Part shown: positions 59,201 to 64,000 of the stretch, piece after piece
Position numbering within the stretch: the first letter of the stretch is position 1
Layout of the letters: each line of letters opens with the position of its first letter
NCBI RefSeq assembly: GCF_014655295.1
Contig: NZ_BNBI01000015.1
Span: 120,555 to 184,554 of the forward strand
Length of the DNA: 64,000 bases
Source: Streptomyces fumanus
Lineage (GTDB): Bacteria > Actinomycetota > Actinomycetes > Streptomycetales > Streptomycetaceae
Reading direction: 5' to 3'
Position numbers and translations under genes: made by a program
The notes under the pieces: generated by a model
What the model was told of the DNA's origin: nothing
Seen by the model: the letters and a program-made list of their open reading frames with translations, nothing else
The model's database searches: none

Positions 59201-62200
59201 CCTCGTGCCGGTCGGCCACGTCGCCCAGCGCGGCCTCCAGGGCCGGGACATCCACCTCGCCCGACAGCCGCAGGCCCAGCGGCACGTTGTAGCCGGCGCC
59301 CGCACCGGCCTCCTCCAGCCGGTTGAGGAACCACATCCGCTGCTGCGCATACGACAACGGCACGACGTCCGGACGTTGTTGGGGTTGCAGTGCCAGACGC
59401 CGGACCGCGCCACGGGCGGTGTCGGCGAGCCGGGCCAGCCCTTGGACCGTGGGCGCGGCGAACAGGTCGCGGATGCTGATCTCGGCGTCCAGCACCGACC
59501 GGATACGGGCGATGAGCCGCATCGCGAGGAGTGAGTCACCGCCGAGGGTGAAGAAGGAGTCTTCCGTACCGACTTGTTCCATGCCGAGGACTTCGGCGAA
59601 CAGGCCGCACAGCACCTCTTCGGTGGGGGTGGCGGGGGCGCGACCCGTCGTCCGGCCTGCCAGGTCCGGGGCGGGGAGGGCGGCCCGGTCGAGCTTGCCG
59701 TTCTTGGTCAGCGGGATCGCGTCGAGGGTCACGAACGCCGACGGCACCATGTAGTCGGGGAGCTTCTCCGCGATGTACCGGCGCAGCTCCGCCTCGTCCA
59801 CCTCGCCGACGACATACGCGACCAGCCGCCTCACACCGGGCTGGTCCTCCCGGGCGATCACCGCCGCCTGACGCACACTCTCGTGGGCGGTCAGTACGGC
59901 TTCGACCTCGGCCGGCTCGATCCGGAAACCCCGGATCTTGACCTGCTCATCGGCGCGGCCCGCGAACTCCAGTACACCGTCCTTGTTCCAGCGGGCCAGG
60001 TCCCCCGTTCGATACATCCGGTCACCGGACTCGCCGAACGGGCAGGCGACGAACCGCTCCGCCGTCATCCCCGCACGGTCCGCGTACCCCCGCGCCACGC
60101 CCTCACCCGCCAGATACAACTCACCCACCACACCCGGCGGTACGGCACGCAGGAACTCATCCAGCACGTAGGTACGGGTGTTGTCCATCGGACGGCCGAT
60201 CGGCACCGCCGCCGGCACCTCGTCCCCCGCAGCGAACGGCAGGTGCGTGGTGAACGCCGTGTTCTCCGTCGGCCCGTACGTCGTGCGCACCACCAGACCC
60301 GGGTGGGACGCGAGCAGGCTGCGGATCGCGGACGCGGAGACCACATCGCCGCCGGTCAGCACCTCCCGCACCCCGGCGAAGATCTCCGGGGACTGCTCCG
60401 CCAGCACCCGGAACAGCCCCGCCGGAGCCACCACATGCGTCACCCGATGCTCAGCGATCAACGCACCACGCTCGGCCGCATCCACCTCCCCCGCCGGCAC
60501 CACCACGAGCAGCCCACCACGCAGCAGCGGCGCCCAGATCTCGTACGTCGACGCATCGAAGGCATGGTTGGCCTGCACGAGCACCCGCTCCAGCACATCC
60601 GCACGCCACGCGCCGTCCAGGCAGAACGCCACCACATTGCGGTGCGTGACCGCCACACCCTTCGGCACCCCGGACGAACCAGAGGTGTACATCACGTATG
60701 CGAGGTTCTCCGGTCCCGGCCTCACCTCCGGGTTCTCGGCGACTGGGGCTACGTCCTCGTCGCCGGTGAGCGTCACCGCGACCCCCGCCTCAGCCACGAT
60801 CGCCTCCCGCCGCGCCTCAGGCAGGGCGGAATCCAACGGCACATACGCCGCCCCCGCCTTCAACACCCCCAGCAGCACCGGGATCAGCGCGGCCGACCGC
60901 TCCAAGCGCACCCCGACCAGCGACTCCGGACCGACGCCCCGCTCGATGAGCCCGTACGCCACACCGTTCGCCCACGCGTTCAGCTCCGCGTACGTCCACG
61001 ACCCGTCTTGCCCCACCACCGCCACCGCTTCCGGCGTCCGCGCCGCCTGCGCCTCGAACCGGTCCACGAGGGTGCCGTCGGGCACCGCACGACGGGTGTC
61101 GTTCCACCCGTGCAGAACCATCCGACGCTCCGCGTCCGAGACCACGTCGATGTCTCCGACGCGCGCCTCCGGGTCCGCGGCCACCTGCTCCAGCACCCGC
61201 ACCAGACGGGCCGCAAGAGCCCGAGCCGTGCCCTCGTCGAACAGGTCGGCCGCGTACTGGATCTCGCCGCCCAACCCGTCCGGCGAGCCGTCGGCGTCGC
61301 GGAGTTCGGCGAGCTCGACGGAGAGGTCGAAGCGGGCAGTCGCCGTCTCCTCCGGTCGGATGGGGTGTACTTGCAGCCCGGGAAGGTTCCAGTCCCACTC
61401 GCTGCGGTCCTGGGGAGCGCTCTGCAGGCTGAACATCACCTGGAAGAGGGGGTGCCGGGAGAGCGAGCGGGCCGGGTTCAGGTCTTCCACCAGCCGCTCG
61501 AACGGCACGTCCTGGTGGGCGTACGCGGCCAGGTCCGTCTCCCGCACCCGCTCCAGCAGCTCGGCGAACGACGGATCACCACTGACATCCGTACGCAGCA
61601 CCAGCGTATTGACGAAGAACCCGACCATGCTCTCGACCGCGGCCTCATTGCGGCCCGCCACCGCCGTGCCGAGCGGAATGTCCGTGCCCGCGCCCACCTT
61701 GGACAGCAGTACCGCCAGCGCGGCCTGCGCCACCATGAACATCGTCACGCCGTGCCGCCGCGCCAGCTCCGACAGACGCGCGTGCACCTCGGCATCCGTC
61801 CGCACGGGGACCGCACCGCCCCGGAAGGACGCCACGGCCGGACGCGGGTGGTCCCTGGGCAGGGAGAGTTCCTCGGGTAGGTCCGCGAGAGCCTGGCGCC
61901 AGTGGTCGAGCTGCCCGGTGAGGCGGCTGTCGGGGTCGCCGAGGTCGCCGAGGACCTCCCGCTGCCACAGCGCGTAGTCCGCGTACTGCACCGGCAGCGG
62001 CTCCCACCCCGGGGCCTCACCCCGCACCCGGGCCGTGTAGGCCGTGCCCAGGTCACGGGCGAGTACGCCCATGGACACGCCGTCGACCGCGATGTGGTGC
62101 GCGACGAGCACCAGCACCGACTCCGCGGGTGACAGCACCAGGAGCCGCGCCCGCCACGGCACGTCCGTGGCCAGGTCGAATACACGACCCGTCTCTTCCG

Positions 62201-64000
62201 CGACCGTCCCTTCGAGGTCCGTCGCCGCGACCGTGTCGACCCGCAGCACCGGACGGTCTGCGGTGACCATCTGGTGCGGCTCGCCGTCGGTCTCGAGGAA
62301 GACGGTGCGCAGGGTCTCGTGCCGGTCGGCGAGGTCACCGAGCGCGGCCTTCAGGGCCTCGACATCCACCTCGCCCGACAGGCGCATGCCCATGGACACG
62401 TTGTACGCCGCGCCCGCGCCGGCGTCCTCCAGGCGGTTGAGGAACCACATCCGCTGCTGCGCGTACGACAGCGGCACCCGCTCCGGGCGTTCCCGGGGCG
62501 TCAGCGCCATGCGTGCCGCGCCGCGGCCCTGTTCCACCAGCCGGGCGAGGCCGGCGACGGTCGGGGCCTCGAAGAGTTCCCGGATGCTGATCTCGGCGGC
62601 CAGCGCCGACCGGATACGGGCGATGAGCCGCATCGCCAGCAGGGAGTCACCGCCGAGTTCGAAGAACGAGTCCTCCACCCCGACCCGCTCAAGTCCGAGA
62701 CTGTCCGCGAACAGCCCGCACAGCACCTCCTCGACCGTGGTCTCGGGCCCGCGGCCGCTGGTGAGGCTCGCGAAGTCCGGGGCGGGGAGGGCGGAGCGGT
62801 CCAGCTTGCCGTTCTCGGTCACGGGGAACGCGTCGAGCGGGATCACCGCGGCCGGGACCATGTGCCCCGGCAGCCGCCCGGCCACGAACGACCGCAACTC
62901 CGCCGGGTCCAGGGCCGCCGTGCCCTGCTCGGGGACGACGTACGCGACCAGGCGGCGCACACCGCCGTCGTCCCGGGCCACGACGAGCGCACGGCCGACC
63001 GCCTCGTGCGCGTTCAGCACGGCCTCGATCTCGCCCGGCTCGACCCGGAAGCCCCGGATCTTGATCTGTGCGTCCGCACGCCCGGCGAACACCAACTCAC
63101 CCTCAGCGGTCCACCGCACCAGATCCCCGGTCCGATACATCCGCTCACCAGGCCCACCACGCTCTCCGAACGGGCAGGCCACGAACCGCTCCGCAGTCAG
63201 CCCCGCACGACCCGCATACCCCCGCGCCAGACCACGACCCGCCACATACAACTCACCCACCACACCCGGCACCACCGGACGCAAAAACTCATCCAGTACG
63301 TAAGTGCGGGTGTTGTCCATCGGCCGGCCGATCGGCACCACGGCGGCCGAGGCTCCAGCAGGTGACAGTGGCTCCGACGCCGTCGCGCACACCGTCACTT
63401 CCGTCGGCCCATAGGCGTTCACCATCCGCCGACCAGCAGCGAACCGTCCGAGCAGCTCCGGCCCACACGCCTCCCCCGCCACCACCAACGTCTCCAGAGA
63501 AGCTGGCAGCGCCTCCTCAGTAGCCAGGAGGGATGGCGGCACCGTCACGTGCGACACCCCCAACTCCGCCACCGTCTCCCCCAGCCGACGCCGCGGCGGC
63601 ATCAGCTCCTCACCCGCCACCACCAACGTCGCGCCCGACAGCAGCGCCATGCACAGCTCCCAAACGACCGCGTCGAATCCCAGCGCGGAGAACTGCAACA
63701 CCCGCGACCCGACACCCACCCCGAACCGCTCGATCTGCGCCGCGGCCAGATTCCCGAGCCCCAGATGCGTGACCACCACACCCTTGGGACGGCCCGTCGA
63801 CCCCGACGTATAGATCACATACGCCGCGTCAGTCGCCCGCAGCGGCATCCTGCGCTCACCATCCACCGGCGCCGCCGCCGACCGCCCCGCCACCGACGCC
63901 ACGACACCCGGATCGTCACAGACCAGGCACTCCAGACCCGTACCAGGCAGAACGCCGGCCGTCGCAGCGGAACACACCACCACCGCCGGTTCCGCATCCC
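52437..64000 (-). CDS. Multimodular NRPS (partial; at least 4 modules, ends with thioesterase)
   Basis: Over 3850 codons are open and the gene runs off the right edge, so its N-terminus is missing. Domain order in translation direction: A1 (partial)-PCP1-C2-A2-PCP2-C3-A3-PCP3-C4-A4-PCP4-TE. Carrier Ser codons lie at 62643, 59532, 56418 and 53295 (each in LGGDSL). C domains carry HHIAVDG motifs. No epimerisation, methylation or heterocyclisation domain and no MbtH are visible in the window. The thioesterase has GWSFGG (Ser codon 52905) and ends HHRML. The product is at least a tetrapeptide. It is followed closely by a methyltransferase and a haem peroxidase gene on the same strand. Modules are listed separately below. 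Confidence 0.97.
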   Translation of the reverse strand, partial: DAEPAVVVCSAATAGVLPGTGLECLVCDDPGVVASVAGRSAAAPVDGERRMPLRATDAAYVIYTSGSTGRPKGVVVTHLGLGNLAAAQIERFGVGVGSRVLQFSALGFDAVVWELCMALLSGATLVVAGEELMPPRRRLGETVAELGVSHVTVPPSLLATEEALPASLETLVVAGEACGPELLGRFAAGRRMVNAYGPTEVTVCATASEPLSPAGASAAVVPIGRPMDNTRTYVLDEFLRPVVPGVVGELYVAGRGLARGYAGRAGLTAERFVACPFGERGGPGERMYRTGDLVRWTAEGELVFAGRADAQIKIRGFRVEPGEIEAVLNAHEAVGRALVVARDDGGVRRLVAYVVPEQGTAALDPAELRSFVAGRLPGHMVPAAVIPLDAFPVTENGKLDRSALPAPDFASLTSGRGPETTVEEVLCGLFADSLGLERVGVEDSFFELGGDSLLAMRLIARIRSALAAEISIRELFEAPTVAGLARLVEQGRGAARMALTPRERPERVPLSYAQQRMWFLNRLEDAGAGAAYNVSMGMRLSGEVDVEALKAALGDLADRHETLRTVFLETDGEPHQMVTADRPVLRVDTVAATDLEGTVAEETGRVFDLATDVPWRARLLVLSPAESVLVLVAHHIAVDGVSMGVLARDLGTAYTARVRGEAPGWEPLPVQYADYALWQREVLGDLGDPDSRLTGQLDHWRQALADLPEELSLPRDHPRPAVASFRGGAVPVRTDAEVHARLSELARRHGVTMFMVAQAALAVLLSKVGAGTDIPLGTAVAGRNEAAVESMVGFFVNTLVLRTDVSGDPSFAELLERVRETDLAAYAHQDVPFERLVEDLNPARSLSRHPLFQVMFSLQSAPQDRSEWDWNLPGLQVHPIRPEETATARFDLSVELAELRDADGSPDGLGGEIQYAADLFDEGTARALAARLVRVLEQVAADPEARVGDIDVVSDAERRMVLHGWNDTRRAVPDGTLVDRFEAQAARTPEAVAVVGQDGSWTYAELNAWANGVAYGLIERGVGPESLVGVRLERSAALIPVLLGVLKAGAAYVPLDSALPEARREAIVAEAGVAVTLTGDEDVAPVAENPEVRPGPENLAYVMYTSGSSGVPKGVAVTHRNVVAFCLDGAWRADVLERVLVQANHAFDASTYEIWAPLLRGGLLVVVPAGEVDAAERGALIAEHRVTHVVAPAGLFRVLAEQSPEIFAGVREVLTGGDVVSASAIRSLLASHPGLVVRTTYGPTENTAFTTHLPFAAGDEVPAAVPIGRPMDNTRTYVLDEFLRAVPPGVVGELYLAGEGVARGYADRAGMTAERFVACPFGESGDRMYRTGDLARWNKDGVLEFAGRADEQVKIRGFRIEPAEVEAVLTAHESVRQAAVIAREDQPGVRRLVAYVVGEVDEAELRRYIAEKLPDYMVPSAFVTLDAIPLTKNGKLDRAALPAPDLAGRTTGRAPATPTEEVLCGLFAEVLGMEQVGTEDSFFTLGGDSLLAMRLIARIRSVLDAEISIRDLFAAPTVQGLARLADTARGAVRRLALQPQQRPDVVPLSYAQQRMWFLNRLEEAGAGAGYNVPLGLRLSGEVDVPALEAALGDVADRHEGLRTLFPETDGLPHQRILHGEESHPRLKRREITEADLSEAVVDEFGRGFDLAAELPWRASLLVLAPTESVLVIVAHHIAVDGWSMGILARDLETAYAARVRGAAPGWQPLPVQYADYALWQREVLGDLGDPDSLISEQLDHWRSALAGAPQELALPVDRPRGATASFRGADVPVRVDGHIHAGLSEVARRHGVTMFMVVQAALAVLLSKSGAGDDIPLGTPVAGRGEAELDDLVGFFLNTLVLRTDVSGDPSFAELLERVRETDLAAYAHQDVPFERLVEDLNPARSLSRHPLFQVMLAFQNVPDSDAPLELPGLRVRPLASEDVVTAKFDLSVTLMERRDETGAPAGIEGGIQYATDLFDAHTVDALARRLVAVLEQVAADPGVRVGAVEVLSDAERRMVLHGWNDTRRAVPDGTLVDRFEAQAARTPDAVAVVGQDGAWTYAELNARANGVACGLIERGVVPESLIGVRLERSAELVPTLLGVLKAGAAYVPLDARHPQERLASIVSEAGVSVVLTDADVFEPVDDNPGVAVPPEALAYVMYTSGSTGVPKGVAVTHRNVVAFCLDGAWADDVVECVLFQANHAFDASTYEIWVPLLRGGRLVVAPAGDIGAAERGALIAEHGVTNVHATAGLFRVLAEQSPEIFAGVREVSTGGDVVSASAIRTLLASHSDMVVRTTYGPTENTAFTTHLPYTSGDEIPAAVPIGRPMDNTRTYVLDDTLRPVAPGVTGELYLAGEGVARGYAGRPGLTAERFVACPFEESGRMYRTGDLARWNKDGVLEFAGRADEQVKIRGFRIEPAEVETVLTAHESVDQAAVIAREDQPGVKRLVAYVVGEADDADLRRYVADRLPDYMVPAAFVTLEAIPLTRNGKLDRSALPAPDLAGRTTGRAPATPTEELLCGLFAEVLGLERVGADDSFFTLGGDSLLAMRLIARVQAVLHAEITIRDVFTSPTVEALARLVADGGAGGPRLALAARERPRVVPLSYAQQRMWFLNRLEEAGAGAGYNVPLALRLTGELDVPALEAALRDVADRQESLRTVFPEAAGVARQEVLQGERGHLVLRVDEVAAEDVPAIAGDEMARHFDLTRELPWRARCLVLSPSESVLIVVAHHIAVDGWSMGVLLRDLSFAYEARVRGAAPGWQPLPVQYADYALWQRELLGDLDDPDSLISAQLDHWRSVLAGLPEELALPTDRPRPSESSFRGGTVRVETGAEVHALLSEAARRHGVTMFMVVQAALAVLLSKVGAGTDIPLGTAVAGRGDAALDDLAGFFVNTLVLRTDVSGDPSFAELLGRVRETDLAAYGHQDVPFERLVEDLNPARSLSRHPLFQVMLTLQNLPQGDTGLRLAGLRAQPLDEGQEQTQVAKFDLSVTLTEHRDEQGAPAGLQGGIQYATDLFDPDTAEALAVRLTRVLAQVATDPDVRVGAIDVLSADERHQVVAEWNDTTRPVPEQSLVALFEAQAARTPDAVAVVAGETRLTYAEVNARANGLAHHLRSQGVTAESLVGVRAERSADLVPTLLGVLKAGAAYVPLDPGLPEVRREAIAAEAGVAVMLTGDEDVAPLPENPHGKPGPDNLAYVMYTSGSTGVPKGVAVTHRNVVAFCLDGAWTADMVESVMVQADPAFDAATYELWTPLLHGGKLVMLPPGDTDAAERGALIAEHGVTNVHATAGLFRVLAEQSPEIFAGVREVSTGGDVVSASAIRTLLASHSDLVVRTTYGPTENTAFTTHLPYTSGDEIPAAVPIGRPMDNTRTYVLDDTLRPVAPGVTGELYLAGEGVARGYAGRPGLTAERFVACPFDESGGRMYRTGDLARWNKDGVLEFSGRADEQVKIRGFRIEPAEVEAVLTAHENVRQAAVIAREDQPGVKRLVAYVVGETDDADLRRYVAEKLPDYMVPAAFVTLEAIPLTKNGKLDRAALPAPDLAGRTTGRAPATPVEEILCGLFAEVLGVERVGADDSFFTLGGDSLLAMRLIARIRSVLDAEVSIRALLAAPTVAAVAAALDRSGPTGDFDRLLPLRSGGGGAPLFFLHSGGGLAWNYAELAAHLPSGRPLYGLQARGLEGTEELPASIEEMAADYVEQIRAVQADGPYHLVGWSFGGVVAQAVAARLQDTGEAIALLAILDGYPYEETEDEPEARRPAGPRRPGPADVPALEAVQRVADNNVRLVMGHTPRVFHGDVLLVVATQGRPEGLPVERAVEIWEPYVDGAIERHLVEADHHRMLTTDPAARIGELLTAKLTEPANGTSGERHI
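53797..54223 (-). repeat. 427-bp near-identical tract, copy in A4 (partner 56917-57343)
   Basis: 53797-54223 and 56917-57343 are 3120 bp apart and differ at one base by eye (54059 G, 57179 T). In coding order the tract runs from IAEHGVTNVHATAGLF to LTAERFVACPF, covering pocket positions 278, 299, 301, 322, 330 and 331 of A4 and A3. Confidence 0.85.
56290..59409 (-). other. NRPS module 3 (C3-A3-PCP3)
   Basis: C3 has HHIAVDGWS. A3 pocket by eye: D-A-Y-H-S-G-T-A-F-K (FDASTYEI, VTNVHATAGLF, VSTGGDVV, TYGPTENTAFTT), identical to A4. Amino acid not assigned. PCP3 Ser 56418-56420. The pocket region is nearly identical at DNA level to module 4. Confidence 0.65.
56917..57343 (-). repeat. 427-bp near-identical tract, copy in A3 (partner 53797-54223)
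   Basis: Second copy of the tract described above, inside A3. Outside it the two domains diverge at both DNA and protein level, for example at 57344 onward and 56916 back. Confidence 0.85.
59410..62529 (-). other. NRPS module 2 (C2-A2-PCP2)
   Basis: C2 starts near 62500 (RVPLSYAQQRMWFLNRLEDA) with HHIAVDG. A2 pocket by eye: D-A-Y-V-L-G-T-A-F-K from FDASTYEI, VTHVVAPAGLF, VLTGGDVV and TYGPTENTAFTT. I cannot assign an amino acid. PCP2 Ser 59532-59534. Confidence 0.65.
62530..64000 (-). other. NRPS module 1 (A1 partial, PCP1)
   Basis: A1 begins inside the domain (AYVIYTSGSTGRPKGVVVTH is A3 motif). The specificity residues read D-A-W-T-V-A-A-V-C-K from FDAVVWEL, VTVPPS, LVVAGEA and NAYGPTEVTVCAT, which is the phenylalanine-type pocket. 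PCP1 Ser is at 62643-62645. Confidence 0.75.

Noticed and set aside
1..64000. tRNA, rRNA, transposase, integrase or attachment sites
   Set aside because: Scanned by eye for tRNA-like ends, transposase motifs and terminal inverted repeats; none convincing were seen. A computed tRNA and IS search would settle this.
52437..64000. Epimerisation or methylation domain in the NRPS
   Set aside because: After each carrier domain the next motif is a condensation or thioesterase motif, and no extra domain length was seen between A and PCP motifs.

Overview
The window is a very GC-rich actinobacterial chromosome segment, almost certainly from a Streptomyces. The evidence is strong third-position GC bias, GTG starts, GGAGG-type ribosome sites, an F420-dependent oxidoreductase, an Rv2578c-type radical SAM protein and a large modular NRPS. 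From memory, the gene order around the ethylmalonyl-CoA genes resembles the S. coelicolor chromosome near SCO6467-SCO6497. No tRNA, rRNA, transposase or CRISPR array was seen.

Layout. Positions 1-8.2 kb hold a truncated transketolase, an F420 oxidoreductase, small genes (holin-like, VOC, GNAT), an overlapping run of three peptidases (M55, M20, S9) and a methyltransferase. 8.2-16.1 kb holds a PAS-GAF-PP2C-ATPase phosphatase, a DHA2 exporter fused to three beta-sandwich repeats, an SRPBCC protein, a radical SAM protein behind a perfect LexA-type palindrome, RidA and a HEAT-repeat protein. 16.5-27.4 kb is the metabolic core: a fused double 3-hydroxyacyl-CoA dehydrogenase, a TetR regulator, then ccr, meaA, a malyl-CoA-type lyase, a MaoC hydratase and an acyl-CoA dehydrogenase (ethylmalonyl-CoA pathway), followed by psd and pssA. 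27.6-42.7 kb is a mixed region: glycerate kinase, NUDIX, a Pro/Ala-rich orphan, an Ada-AlkA plus Ogt alkylation-repair pair, an NmtR-like metal sensor, DUF72, a Tat-exported GH2 enzyme with a LamG insert, a macrodomain and phytoene-desaturase-like pair, an IMPase-family phosphatase and a gamma-glutamyltransferase.

42.8-48.9 kb encodes an adaptor, ATPase and permease of the MacB type, divergent from an OmpR/histidine-kinase pair, with a repeat-containing lipoprotein beyond. From 49.0 kb to the right edge is part of a biosynthetic gene cluster on the minus strand: an NRPS of at least 3.8 modules ending in a thioesterase, an O-methyltransferase-like enzyme, and a secreted animal-type haem peroxidase with a CBM2-like tail whose second codon is the rare TTA. 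The cluster continues off the right edge.

How it may fit together. The ethylmalonyl-CoA genes convert crotonyl-CoA and CO2 to ethylmalonyl-CoA and on to C4/C5 intermediates, and are probably controlled by the TetR gene beside them. The NRPS-methyltransferase-peroxidase set looks like one operon. The neighbouring two-component/ABC system could serve envelope stress or self-protection, but that link is inferred from position only. The most unusual items are the haem peroxidase inside the NRPS operon, the near-identical 427-bp tracts in two adenylation domains, and the LexA-type box.
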